Shown: positions 5,552 through 16,708, counted from the stretch's first letter. The stretch: 64,000 nucleotides of DNA from Leeuwenhoekiella parthenopeia (GCF_020782115.1 NZ_JAJGMW010000023.1:1-64000); one strand, 5' to 3'. Translations and numbers: made by a program. The notes: a model not told the origin generated them from the sequence alone.

Positions 5552-8092
5552 ATGCAAAACAGGAACAAAAAAGAAACGGACTTCAACGGCTATGTGCACG
5601 TTAAAGGCGCACGCCAGAATAATCTGAAAAATGTATCTTTCGAGATTCCACGCGATGCTTTGGTGGTCTTTACCGGGATATCCGGTTCGGGTAAATCCTC
5701 TCTGGCTTTCGGTACTTTATATGCCGAAGCCCAACGCCGGTATCTGGAATCGGTTTCCCCGTATGCACGGCGGCTTTTTAACCAAATGCCCATTCCGGAA
5801 GTTGATGAAATCACCGGGCTCCCACCTGCGGTCGCTTTGCAACAGCATCGCAGTACCGGCTCTACACGGTCAACCGTAGGTTCGGTTACCACCTTGTCAA
5901 ATCTGCTGCGCATGCTTTACTCACGGGCCGGGAATTATCCTAAAGGTCAGGCCCTGCTTTATGCCGATTCCTTTTCGGCCAACACCCCGGAAGGCGCCTG
6001 CCCCGAATGCCACGGACTCGGGAAAACCTATAGCGTTACCGAAAACAGCCTGGTCCCTGATCCTTCGCTGAGCATACGCGAACGGGCGATTGCCGCCTGG
6101 CCCAGAGCCTGGCAGGGAAAAAACCTCAGGGATATCCTGGTGACTTTGGGCTACGATGTAGACATCCCCTGGAATGAATTGCCCCAGGACCAGCGTAACT
6201 GGATTCTCTTCACCGAAGAAAACCCAACCGTGCCGGTATATCGGGACCGCAGTCCGCAGGAGGTTCAGCAGGCGATCAAACGCAACGAACAACCCAGCTA
6301 CAAAGGCACCTATACCAGCGCAAAAAGTTACGTGTTGCATACCTATGCCAATTCGCCCAGTGCTTCGATGAAAAAACGCGTGGCGCAGTATATGACCGGC
6401 AGCATCTGCCCTACATGTAAGGGTAAACGCCTGAAACCGGAATCGCTTTCAGTAACCTTCGCCGGTTATGACATCGCCGATATTTCAAAGCTTCCGCTAA
6501 AAAAACTCTATGATGTATTTGTTCCTTACAGCACGGCAAATGCAGCGGTATTTGAAAACGAATCCATTCCGCAGGAAAAACGAATGGTGACCCGGCGCAT
6601 CGCTGAAGATTTTGCAGGGCGCCTGGAAGTACTACTCGATTTGGGTCTGGGTTACCTGTCTCTGGAGCGCAATACGCCCAGCCTTTCGCCCGGGGAACAT
6701 CAGCGTTTGCGGCTGGCCACGCAGGTACGCAGCAACCTCTTCGGGGTGGTATATGTCTTAGACGAACCTTCAGCAGGTTTGCATCCGGCAGATACTGAAG
6801 CCTTATTGCGCACCTTGGCTTTGCTAAAGCAAGGCGGAAATTCCCTTTTTGTTGTGGAACACGAACTCGAAGTAATCCGCCGTGCCGACTGGCTGGTAGA
6901 GGTAGGCCCCGATGCCGGAGAAGGCGGTGGTCAAATACTGTATAGCGGTCCGCCGGAAGGGTTAAAAACCGTTGCGGCTTCAAAAACCAAAACCCATTTG
7001 TTTCAGGATCTATCCTTTGAGAAACCGGTGCGTCGTGAGGCTAAAAACTTGCTTGAGCTTTCCGGAATCACCCGAAACAACCTAAACGAGCTCGACGTGA
7101 AGTTTCCACTGGGGGTTTTGACAAGTGTGACGGGAATTTCAGGCTCCGGGAAAAGCAGTTTGGTGAGTCAGGCGCTGGTTGATTTAATGAAGGCGAAATT
7201 AAAAAGCAACACGCTCGAAGAGGAAGCCGAAGAGACCGAAGAACTCCTAAATTCCGACAACCCTGAACCTACAGCAGGACATATTGCAGCAGGTGCCGAG
7301 AATCTGAAGCGCATGGTTGTGGTTAATCAAAAACCCATTGGCCGCACTCCACGGTCTAATCTGGCGACCTATACCGGTTTATTTGACCGGGTACGAAGCT
7401 TATTTGCATCTACCAGCCTGGCAAAATCCCGCAAGTATAAAGCCGGAAGGTTTTCGTTTAACGTGGGAAAAGGACGTTGTCCCAATTGTGAAGGCGAAGG
7501 TGCCGTAATGGTAGAACTGCTTTTTCTGCCCAGCGTTTACGCGCCCTGCCCGGTTTGTAAGGGAATGCGCTATAATGAAGATACTTTAGAAGTCACGTAC
7601 AAGGGTAAAAATATCGCACAGGTTTTGGAGATGACCGTGGCGCAGGCGGTAAACTTTTTTGAGGAAGAATCAGGCGTAAGCAAACCGCTTACCTTGCTGG
7701 AAGATGTGGGGCTGGGCTATTTGCGCCTGGGACAACCCGCCACCGAACTTTCAGGAGGGGAAGCGCAACGCATTAAATTGGCTAAAGAATTACAACGCGG
7801 CAACAGCGGGAAAACACTGTATATTTTAGACGAACCCACGACCGGCCTGCACCCTACCGATGTTGAAAAATTACAGGCACAACTCCATAATCTGGTAGAA
7901 GCCGGAAATACGGTGATTGTGGTAGAGCACGATATGCAGGTAATCGCTGCAAGCGACTGGGTGATTGACATCGGTCCCGGTGCTGGTAATGAAGGCGGCA
8001 ACATCGTGTGTGCAGGAACCCCTGAAGCCGTAGCTGCAAACTCACAGAGTAAAACAGCGCCTTATTTAAAAAGAAAGTTGGCAGGCAACTAA
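5552..8092 (+). CDS. UvrA-like excinuclease ATPase paralogue (short form)
   Basis: This is a dual-ABC ATPase of the UvrA family, cytoplasmic and DNA-binding. The first Walker A is GISGSGKSS near residue 42 and the second is GISGSGKSS in the C-terminal half. Signature helices lie in LSPGEHQRL and ELSGGEAQRIKLAKEL, with Walker B VLDEPSAGLHP and ILDEPTTGLHP. Zinc-binding CxxC pairs are seen in CPECHG, CPTCKG, CPNCEG and CPVCKG. At 846 residues it is about 100 shorter than canonical UvrA, consistent with the class that lacks the UvrB-interaction insert and is linked to drug/adduct tolerance. I chose ATG 5552 over TTG 5528 because the conserved region starts just after it. Confidence 0.85.
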   Translation: MQNRNKKETDFNGYVHVKGARQNNLKNVSFEIPRDALVVFTGISGSGKSSLAFGTLYAEAQRRYLESVSPYARRLFNQMPIPEVDEITGLPPAVALQQHRSTGSTRSTVGSVTTLSNLLRMLYSRAGNYPKGQALLYADSFSANTPEGACPECHGLGKTYSVTENSLVPDPSLSIRERAIAAWPRAWQGKNLRDILVTLGYDVDIPWNELPQDQRNWILFTEENPTVPVYRDRSPQEVQQAIKRNEQPSYKGTYTSAKSYVLHTYANSPSASMKKRVAQYMTGSICPTCKGKRLKPESLSVTFAGYDIADISKLPLKKLYDVFVPYSTANAAVFENESIPQEKRMVTRRIAEDFAGRLEVLLDLGLGYLSLERNTPSLSPGEHQRLRLATQVRSNLFGVVYVLDEPSAGLHPADTEALLRTLALLKQGGNSLFVVEHELEVIRRADWLVEVGPDAGEGGGQILYSGPPEGLKTVAASKTKTHLFQDLSFEKPVRREAKNLLELSGITRNNLNELDVKFPLGVLTSVTGISGSGKSSLVSQALVDLMKAKLKSNTLEEEAEETEELLNSDNPEPTAGHIAAGAENLKRMVVVNQKPIGRTPRSNLATYTGLFDRVRSLFASTSLAKSRKYKAGRFSFNVGKGRCPNCEGEGAVMVELLFLPSVYAPCPVCKGMRYNEDTLEVTYKGKNIAQVLEMTVAQAVNFFEEESGVSKPLTLLEDVGLGYLRLGQPATELSGGEAQRIKLAKELQRGNSGKTLYILDEPTTGLHPTDVEKLQAQLHNLVEAGNTVIVVEHDMQVIAASDWVIDIGPGAGNEGGNIVCAGTPEAVAANSQSKTAPYLKRKLAGN

Positions 8093-8187
8093 ATCAACAA
8101 AGTTTAAATTACGTACATTCCTCATTCAAATAGTCTTATGGGCTTTCAGCTTTAATCAATTGATATAAGGTGTTTTAAACGGAGTTT

Positions 8188-8820
8188 ATGAAAATCCTTT
8201 CAACCAATTTAGCCACACCCACTACCTTCATCTGGAATGGAAAAGAAGAAACAACGGGCATCTATAAAAAACCGGTAGATCAACCGCTTTATCTTACCAA
8301 AAATGATGTTATGGGCGATGAAGTTTCAGACCGGTTACATCATGGCGGGTATTACAAAGCCTGTTATGTTTTTGCTTCTGAACACTATCCCTATTGGAAA
8401 AATTTATATCCCAATCTGGACTGGTCCTGGGGAATGTTTGGGGAAAATCTGACGCTTACCGGTTTTGATGAACACGAAGTCTATCTGGGGAGTATTTATG
8501 AGGTTGGCGAAGCGGTAGTACAGGTTTCGCAGTACCGGGAACCCTGTTATAAATTGGGACATAAATTCGGCACTCCTAAAGTTATTAAGCAATTTGTGGA
8601 ATATGGACTGGGCGGCACCTATCTCAGCATTCTCAAAGAAGGAAATGTCGCTCCAGGAGACCCCTTCAAACTGGTTGAACGTCCTTCAAGTACTATGACC
8701 GTAGCCCAGTTATTTCAGCTGGTTTTTGCAAAAGAAAAAGATCCGGCTCTTTTAAAAATCGCCTCACAAAGCGAAGCGATTCCGCCCAAAAAAAGAATGT
8801 GGTTTAGTTCGCACTTGTAA
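8188..8820 (+). CDS. MOSC-domain protein (YiiM-like)
   Basis: This 210-residue cytoplasmic protein has the MOSC beta-barrel: KPVDQPLYLTKNDVMGDEVS, HHGGYYKACYVFASEHYPYW, then MFGENLTLTGFDE and VQVSQYREPCYKLGHKF. The Cys in REPCYKL is the conserved residue thought to carry sulfur or the molybdenum cofactor. A C-terminal helical segment like that of YiiM follows. YiiM proteins act in molybdenum-cofactor-dependent detoxification of hydroxylaminopurines. No other cofactor genes are nearby, so this role is by family only. Confidence 0.8.
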   Translation: MKILSTNLATPTTFIWNGKEETTGIYKKPVDQPLYLTKNDVMGDEVSDRLHHGGYYKACYVFASEHYPYWKNLYPNLDWSWGMFGENLTLTGFDEHEVYLGSIYEVGEAVVQVSQYREPCYKLGHKFGTPKVIKQFVEYGLGGTYLSILKEGNVAPGDPFKLVERPSSTMTVAQLFQLVFAKEKDPALLKIASQSEAIPPKKRMWFSSHL

Positions 8821-8859
8821 GCTCCATCAACAAAGGCTTTTAGTAAGACCTGCATCATC

Positions 8860-8892
8860 AATATCTGATCGGCTTCAGCGTGTTCAGATATT
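8860..8892. other. Stem-loop between MOSC and dehydrogenase genes
   Basis: AATATCTGA at 8860-8868 and TCAGATATT at 8884-8892 form perfect 9-bp arms around a 15-nt loop. No U-tract follows on either strand, so it is not a standard terminator. It could be an operator or a transcript-end structure. Confidence 0.4.
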
Positions 8893-9025
8893 AACCTATT
8901 TACTCTGTATATAAGCAGGATAGCGTTTTCTAATGCCCGGTTTTTCAGGACGAATCTCACATACCGGGCTTATGGAGCTTCAGTTCATTAAAAATGAAAT
9001 AACTTTAAGCATAAACCCAACTCTT

Positions 9026-10018
9026 ATGCGCGTAGCCTTTTTCAGCACTAAAAAATACGATCAGGACTTCTTTGAACAAACTAACGAATCCTTTGATCAC
9101 GAACTTCGCTTTTTTGAAACTTCCCTGAATAAACATACAGCCTCTTTGGCGGAAGGTTTTGAAGCGGTTTGTGTTTTTGTAAATGATGCGCTCGACGCCG
9201 AAACCATCAGTAAACTGGCTGATTTTGATATCAAACTCATCGCCTTGCGCTGTGCCGGTTTTAATAATGTTGATCTTGAAGCTACCGCCCAAAACAACAT
9301 TAAAGTAGTACGGGTACCGGCCTATTCACCGCAGGCTGTGGCAGAACACGCCGTGGCTTTGATTCTCACCTTAAACCGTAAAACCCATAAAGCCTATAAT
9401 CGGGTTCGGGAAAATAACTTTTCATTAGAAAAACTTACCGGTTTTAATATTTACGGCAAAAGTGTTGGAGTTATTGGTACCGGAATAATCGGGGCCTGCT
9501 TTGCTAAAATTATGCTGGGTTTTGGATGTAAGGTGTTTGCTTTTGATGTTAAGCCTAATGACGAACTGAAAGATCAGGGTGTTCATTATGTAGAGCTTGA
9601 ACAGCTGTTACGGGAAGCAGACATCATCTCGCTTCATTGTCCGCTCAATGAACAAACCCATCATCTTATGGATCGCAAAGCTTTTGATCAGATGAAAAGC
9701 GGCGCGATGCTTATCAATACCGGTCGGGGCGCTTTGATTGATACAACAGCAGTGGTCGAAGCCTTAAAACAGGAAAAACTGGGCTATCTGGGCATCGATG
9801 TTTACGAGCAGGAATCGGGTTTGTTTTTTAACGACCGCTCGGAAACGATTAATAAGGATGATGATTTTTTAAGGCTCATGTCTTTTCCGAATGTGCTCAT
9901 CACCGGTCACCAGGGCTTTTTCACCAAAGAAGCTTTAGAACAAATCGCAGAGGTAAGTCTAAAAAATCTTAGTGATTTTGAAGCCGGAAACGAACTTGAA
10001 AACGAGGTAAAAGCGTAG
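9026..10018 (+). CDS. D-2-hydroxyacid dehydrogenase, D-lactate-dehydrogenase type
   Basis: Likely a cytoplasmic NAD-dependent enzyme interconverting pyruvate and D-lactate. From ATG 9026 the product is 330 residues, the normal length. LIALRCAGFNNVDLEA carries the substrate-binding Arg, GVIGTGIIGACFAKI is the Rossmann glycine motif, INTGRGALIDT is the conserved block with the catalytic Arg-Glu region, and LITGHQGFFTKEA contains the catalytic His. An upstream frame extension to 8933 has no family support. The next gene, rlmF, starts 11 bp after the stop. The D-lactate assignment over related hydroxyacids rests on overall similarity to fermentative LdhA-type enzymes. Confidence 0.85.
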   Translation: MRVAFFSTKKYDQDFFEQTNESFDHELRFFETSLNKHTASLAEGFEAVCVFVNDALDAETISKLADFDIKLIALRCAGFNNVDLEATAQNNIKVVRVPAYSPQAVAEHAVALILTLNRKTHKAYNRVRENNFSLEKLTGFNIYGKSVGVIGTGIIGACFAKIMLGFGCKVFAFDVKPNDELKDQGVHYVELEQLLREADIISLHCPLNEQTHHLMDRKAFDQMKSGAMLINTGRGALIDTTAVVEALKQEKLGYLGIDVYEQESGLFFNDRSETINKDDDFLRLMSFPNVLITGHQGFFTKEALEQIAEVSLKNLSDFEAGNELENEVKA

Positions 10019-10029
10019 TTTTAACCCCT

Positions 10030-11004
10030 ATGTCTTCTAAAAAAACGCATACCAATCGCTCCGGGGCTAAAAATCTCAGGCAGGATTCCACAGGTTCCGG
10101 TTTAAAATCCAAACTACACGCCCGCAACCGCAACCGTGAGCCTTATGATTTGGACGCGTTGATAGAACTAAAGCCCGGGCTGAAAGCACACCTCAAACCC
10201 AATAAATACGGCACCACATCAGTAGATTTTGCGAATCCTAAGGCAGTAAAATTGCTCAATCAGGCATTGCTGGGTTTTTACTACGGAATACCCAACTGGG
10301 AGTTTCCGGAAGCGAATTTGGTGCCACCCATTCCGGGAAGGGCAGATTACCTGCATTACCTGGCCGATTTATTAGCCGAAAGCACAAACGGAAAAATTCC
10401 GCAGGGAAAAGAAATTAAAGGTCTGGATATTGGCACCGGCGCCAGCTTAATTTACCCCATTTTGGGTGTTGTAGAATACGATTGGAATTTTGTAGCGACC
10501 GATATTGATCCCAATTCTATTGCTTCCGCAGCAGAAATCATTGAAAACAATACCATCCTAAACTCTAAAATCGAGCTGCGCCTACAGGAAACGAAAGAGT
10601 CGATTTTTAAAAATGTGATCAAGCCCGGCGAGGCCTTTGACTTTAGCATGTGCAACCCGCCCTTTCACGCTACGCGGGATGCGGCTACTCAAGGAACGCG
10701 CAGAAAAGTGAACAACCTTACCGGAAACCAACAATCAACCCCCTATCTCAATTTTTCCGGGAATCAGAACGAACTCATCACACCGGGTGGAGAGCCTAAG
10801 TTTATCAAGACTATGATACGCGAAAGCAGCGCATTTGCTAAGCAGTGCAGGTGGTTTACGACTTTGGTCTCCCGTCAGGACTATTTAAAAGACATTTACA
10901 AACACCTGAAGCGTGCTGAAGCCCTAACCGTAAAAACCATCCCGATGGGAACCGGCAATAAAATAAGTAGAATTGTGGCGTGGTCGTTTACAGAGAACAC
11001 TTAA
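10030..11004 (+). CDS. rlmF: 23S rRNA (adenine-1618-N6)-methyltransferase
   Basis: RlmF transfers a methyl group from S-adenosylmethionine to N6 of A1618 in 23S rRNA. The 324-residue protein has a basic N-terminal tail (KKTHTNRSGAKNLRQDS), the SAM-binding block GLDIGTGASLIYPILG, VATDIDPNSIASA as the acidic motif, and MCNPPFHAT, the NPPF motif typical of N6-adenine methyltransferases. The C-terminal SRQDYLKDIYKHLKRA is typical of the family. It follows the dehydrogenase closely and ends next to a strong hairpin (11012-11044). Confidence 0.93.
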   Translation: MSSKKTHTNRSGAKNLRQDSTGSGLKSKLHARNRNREPYDLDALIELKPGLKAHLKPNKYGTTSVDFANPKAVKLLNQALLGFYYGIPNWEFPEANLVPPIPGRADYLHYLADLLAESTNGKIPQGKEIKGLDIGTGASLIYPILGVVEYDWNFVATDIDPNSIASAAEIIENNTILNSKIELRLQETKESIFKNVIKPGEAFDFSMCNPPFHATRDAATQGTRRKVNNLTGNQQSTPYLNFSGNQNELITPGGEPKFIKTMIRESSAFAKQCRWFTTLVSRQDYLKDIYKHLKRAEALTVKTIPMGTGNKISRIVAWSFTENT

Positions 11005-11011
11005 TAAAAAA

Positions 11012-11044
11012 AGACCTCACAGGTTTTGGAAACCTGTGAGGTCT
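11012..11044 (-). terminator. Perfect hairpin, terminator for the small minus-strand gene
   Basis: AGACCTCACAGGTTT and AAACCTGTGAGGTCT form 15-bp arms with loop TGG. On the minus strand the stem is followed by seven Ts, so it should stop transcription of the 51-codon gene. On the plus strand there is no U-tract after rlmF. The arms are identical to a second copy at 47858-47890, so this is also a dispersed repeat. Confidence 0.7.
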
Positions 11045-11061
11045 GTTATCGTAAATTGGAT

Positions 11062-11217
11062 TTATTTTTTCTTCAATTTCGCATTAATACGCTCTTCTTC
11101 CTCCTCTTTATTCTTTTTCAGCGCGCGTTGCGATTCGGTAAAATGAACACCTTCCCCGCCTCTGTGCATATCGGCCAGATTGCGTTCTACCAGATTCTTT
11201 CGTTTTAGATCACTCAT
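11062..11217 (-). CDS. Small, highly charged 51-residue protein
   Basis: I do not recognise a named family. The frame starts at ATG 11217 and reads MSDLKRKNLVERNLADMHRG, then GEGVHFTESQRALKKNK and a Glu-run followed by ERINAKLKKK. It is hydrophilic and predicted helical, with no signal or membrane segment. Support for coding comes from a continuous frame, an A-rich upstream region, a matching terminator hairpin just after the stop, and codon use like the neighbours. It is convergent with rlmF. A nucleic-acid- or ribosome-associated role is possible from its charge but is only a guess. Confidence 0.55.
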   Translation of the reverse strand: MSDLKRKNLVERNLADMHRGGEGVHFTESQRALKKNKEEEEERINAKLKKK

Positions 11218-11419
11218 AACTTAACTTTTTATTTAAATATAGTAAGGTCTTCACACAAAACACGTTAAGGCGGCGTTAAAGGCAGCATATTGAGGTTTGG
11301 CAAAAAGCCTGCGCAAAGCCTTTTAAGAATAAACTGGTAATACTACTTTGATAAAACCTAAAACCGTAATTTCACGGCTTCAATAAGTTCATTACTTTAT
11401 TTTTCATCTAACGGAACGG
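11218..11419. other. Intergenic region carrying the divergent promoters of the small gene and metE
   Basis: It is AT-rich with no ORF. The start of the riboswitch transcript must lie here, but I found no exact TAnnTTTG element; ATACTACTTTGAT near 11340 is the nearest partial match. Confidence 0.4.
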
Positions 11420-11585
11420 GTTACACATAACGTGCATTAATAGGGAATCTGGTGCAAATCCAGAGCTGTCGCGCAACTGTAAGTAATACCATAAGGCTTT
11501 GCCAAATCGAGTCCACTGTATCTCAAAAATATGGGAAGGACGGTAAAGCTGTTACAAGTCAGGAGACCTGCCTGTTCCGCTAAGA
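11420..11585 (+). promoter_or_regulatory. Cobalamin (AdoCbl) riboswitch in front of metE
   Basis: The conserved B12 box appears as AAGTCAGGAGACCTGCC at 11557-11573. Upstream are AGGGAATCTGGTGCAAATCCA and GAGCTGTCGCGCAACTGTAA, the core P4-P6 signature of cobalamin riboswitches. The aptamer is on the metE strand about 180 bp before its start. Known B12 riboswitches switch off B12-independent methionine synthase when cobalamin is available, which implies that this organism can also use a B12-dependent enzyme or import B12. The exact 5' boundary is approximate. Confidence 0.93.
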
Positions 11586-11766
11586 CTTTGCTTTCGCGAT
11601 CTGAAGCTATTGGTCTGGTACGATGCACGTAAATTTTCAAGAGGATACCTATACCCTTTTGTAAGCTTCCTGCACCATCCTTCTCCGGTTTCTTCTCATC
11701 GTTTTGGCAAAGCCAAAATAGGGCAACGAACTTTTAAATCATTCATTCATTTAAAAGTTTAGCAAC

Positions 11767-14106
11767 ATGCAAACGCACATTCTGGGCTACCCGCGTATTG
11801 GTAGCCATCGTGAACTCAAGAAAGCCTGTGAGCAGTATTGGTCAGGTAAAATCTCACTCGACGAACTGCATCAAACCGGCGCAGAACTACGAAAAAACAA
11901 CTGGCTGATACAGCAGGAAGCGGGCATAGACCTCATCCCTTCAAACGATTTTTCGTTTTACGATCAGGTATTGGATATGTCCTTAACGCTTAAAGCGATT
12001 CCTGCACGTTATGCGCCTTTACTTGGCAAATCAGACAACAGCATACCCGATCTCTATTTTGCAATGGCTCGCGGTTATCAACGGGACGGGCTTGACCTTA
12101 CCGCAATGGAAATGACCAAGTGGTTTGACACCAACTACCATTACATCGTCCCCGAATTCACTAAAGACCAGAAATTTGAATTATTTTCAACCAAAGCGGT
12201 TGACGAGTTTTTAGAGGCGAAAGATGCCGGTATACTTACCAAACCGGTTTTACTGGGGCCGGTATCCTATCTGCTTTTAGGTAAAGAAAAAGAAACCGGT
12301 TTTCACCGTTTAGATCTTATAGATCGCCTGCTGCCCGTGTATTTTAAACTGCTGGAAAAACTTCAGGAAAACGGGGCGGTATGGGTTCAGCTCGACGAAC
12401 CTTTCCTGACGCTTGATTTAAGCCATCGTGAAAAAGAAGTGTACCATCGCGTGTATCACGAACTCCGGGAAGCCTTCCCGGCTTTAAAATTTCTACTGGC
12501 TACTTATTTTGAAGGTTTGGGCGGAAACCTGGATCTGGCAATTTCTCTGCCCGTCTGTGCCCTGCATATCGACCTGGTCCGCGCACCAGGGCAATTGAAT
12601 CAAATCCTGAAAAAAGCCCCGGAAAACCTAAGCATTTCACTAGGTCTTGTCGACGGCAGAAACATTTGGAAAAACGATTATGAGGCCACTTTAAAAGAAA
12701 TCAACCGGGCTATCAAAACCTTAGGATCTGCACGCGTCTTGTTGGCTCCCAGCTGTTCCCTGTTGCACGTACCCTGTGACCTGGATCTGGAACCGGAAAC
12801 AAACGCCCTAACGCCGGAAATCAAAAACTGGCTGGCCTTTGCCAAACAAAAACTAGACGAAATCACCACCTTAAAAAACCTGGTGGAATCTAAAGACGAA
12901 GAGGCGGTATCGGGTATGCGAAAACTGCAGGCCAACATAGACAGCATCAAAAGCCGCAGGGAATCAAAGCGTATTCACAAAACTCAGGTTAAGCAAAGAA
13001 CGGCAGCGATAAGCATTCAGGATGCTTTGCGCAATGAGGCCTTTTCCATTCGCAGGACGAAACAGCATAAGGCGCTTAAGCTCCCCCTGTTTCCTACCAC
13101 AACAATAGGTTCCTTTCCACAAACCAAAGAAGTGCGAAGCTGGAGGGCACAATTTAAAAAAGATAACCTCACAGCGGCCGATTATGAGAACCTGCTCCTT
13201 GAAGAAACAGAGCATTGTATACGCTGGCAGGAAGAAATTGATCTCGATGTACTGGTGCACGGCGAGTTTGAACGCAATGATATGGTAGAGTACTTTGGCG
13301 AGCAGCTTGACGGCTTTGCTTTTACCCGGCTGGGCTGGGTGCAAAGCTACGGAAGCCGTTGCGTTAAGCCGCCCATCATATACGGTGATGTCGAACGCCC
13401 AAATCCTATGACTGTAAAATGGAGTACCTATGCACAGGGCCTTACCTCCAGAATTGTAAAGGGCATGCTCACCGGCCCGGTTACTATTTTGCAATGGAGT
13501 TTTGTGCGGAATGATCAACCCCGTTCTGAAACCTGTAATCAGATTGCCCTGGCCATACGGGACGAAGTACTCGATCTGGAAAAAGCCGGAATACGCATCA
13601 TTCAAATAGACGAACCCGCCCTGCGTGAAGGACTTCCGCTTCGAAAAGCAGAATGGGATGCCTACCTCAAATGGGCCGTAAATGCGTTTTGCCTTTCGGC
13701 AGCAGGAGTTCGGGAGGAAACCCAGATCCATACGCATATGTGCTACTCAGAATTCAATGATATTATTGAACACATTGCCGCAATGGATGCCGATGTGATA
13801 ACCATTGAATGCTCCCGCTCGCAGATGGAATTGCTGGATGCCTTTGCAGAATTTAATTACCCCAATGAGATAGGGCCAGGAGTATACGACATTCACGCCC
13901 CAAGGGTGCCTGCTAAAGAAGAAATGCTTGCCCTGATGGAAAAAGCAAGACAGGTTATTCCCGATAAGCAATTGTGGGTAAACCCCGATTGCGGACTCAA
14001 AACCCGGGGTTGGGAAGAAACACGTAAGGCTTTAAAGGCAATGGTTGAAGCGGCAAAAACCCTTCGAGAAAAAAGCCTGAAACCTGAAGAGCAGGAAGCT
14101 TTTTAA
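11767..14106 (+). CDS. metE: Cobalamin-independent methionine synthase
   Basis: MetE transfers the methyl group of 5-methyltetrahydropteroyltriglutamate to homocysteine to make methionine, in the cytosol. The 779-residue product has both barrels: an N-terminal half starting with LGYPRIGSHRELKKA and a C-terminal catalytic half starting with FPTTTIGSFPQTKEVR. Zinc ligands are visible in IHTHMCYSEF (His and Cys), in ITIECSRS (Glu) and in NPDCGLKTR (Cys). A charged linker lies between the halves. The gene is preceded by a cobalamin riboswitch, so B12 probably represses it. It is convergent with katG across a hairpin. Confidence 0.96.
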   Translation: MQTHILGYPRIGSHRELKKACEQYWSGKISLDELHQTGAELRKNNWLIQQEAGIDLIPSNDFSFYDQVLDMSLTLKAIPARYAPLLGKSDNSIPDLYFAMARGYQRDGLDLTAMEMTKWFDTNYHYIVPEFTKDQKFELFSTKAVDEFLEAKDAGILTKPVLLGPVSYLLLGKEKETGFHRLDLIDRLLPVYFKLLEKLQENGAVWVQLDEPFLTLDLSHREKEVYHRVYHELREAFPALKFLLATYFEGLGGNLDLAISLPVCALHIDLVRAPGQLNQILKKAPENLSISLGLVDGRNIWKNDYEATLKEINRAIKTLGSARVLLAPSCSLLHVPCDLDLEPETNALTPEIKNWLAFAKQKLDEITTLKNLVESKDEEAVSGMRKLQANIDSIKSRRESKRIHKTQVKQRTAAISIQDALRNEAFSIRRTKQHKALKLPLFPTTTIGSFPQTKEVRSWRAQFKKDNLTAADYENLLLEETEHCIRWQEEIDLDVLVHGEFERNDMVEYFGEQLDGFAFTRLGWVQSYGSRCVKPPIIYGDVERPNPMTVKWSTYAQGLTSRIVKGMLTGPVTILQWSFVRNDQPRSETCNQIALAIRDEVLDLEKAGIRIIQIDEPALREGLPLRKAEWDAYLKWAVNAFCLSAAGVREETQIHTHMCYSEFNDIIEHIAAMDADVITIECSRSQMELLDAFAEFNYPNEIGPGVYDIHAPRVPAKEEMLALMEKARQVIPDKQLWVNPDCGLKTRGWEETRKALKAMVEAAKTLREKSLKPEEQEAF

Positions 14107-14132
14107 ATCTTAAGGATTCCTGGCAATAAAAA

Positions 14133-14157
14133 AAGGCGGCCCAAACGGGGCCGCCTT
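14133..14157 (-). terminator. Terminator between metE and katG
   Basis: AAGGCGGCCC and GGGCCGCCTT form 10-bp arms with a 5-nt loop. Reading on the minus strand, the stem is followed by seven Ts, so it is a good terminator for katG. On the plus strand the following CTTACTAAC is a poor tail for metE. Confidence 0.85.
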
Positions 14158-14180
14158 CTTACTAACAATTAAAATCTAAC

Positions 14181-16439
<2,259 letters not shown>

Positions 16440-16502
16440 TTAAATGAAATTTTTCCAACGTAAAACAACCATTTTAAAACGAGTTATAGATATAAATTCA
16501 AT

Positions 16503-16525
16503 CTATACATTTTATAAAATGATAG
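16503..16525. promoter_or_regulatory. Palindrome upstream of katG, possible operator
   Basis: CATTTTATAAAATG at 16508-16521 is a perfect 14-bp palindrome. It is framed by CTAT on the left and ATAG on the right, offset by one base. It lies 73-95 bp before the katG start. The regulator is not identified. Confidence 0.4.
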
Positions 16526-16708
16526 TCATTGCCTATTTACATCGATTGAAATGTTAGAAAATCACTTGAATTTAAAGAAATGCACCCGAAAAAGGGGGCT
16601 GTAAAATCTTAAGGAAGACTTAAAATTCAATCTGAAATTTCAATATTTTAGAGTACAGCTATCCCATAGCTCCTATTAAAGATTAAAAAAACCAACGGTT
16701 ATGTCCTT

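Noticed and set aside
5411-5599. 62-codon minus-strand frame in the spacer before the UvrA paralogue
   Set aside because: It overlaps the UvrA start, has no recognisable family and no promoter or terminator; the sequence DLQVCDELVQALGVF looks protein-like but this is too little to call.
11026-11208. Plus-strand frame opposite the 51-codon gene
   Set aside because: It starts inside the terminator hairpin and is Phe/Leu-rich because it is antisense to a Lys/Glu-rich gene.
11420-11585. tRNA-like or small RNA gene in the structured leader of metE
   Set aside because: The B12 box and core motifs fit a cobalamin riboswitch; there is no acceptor stem or T-loop sequence.
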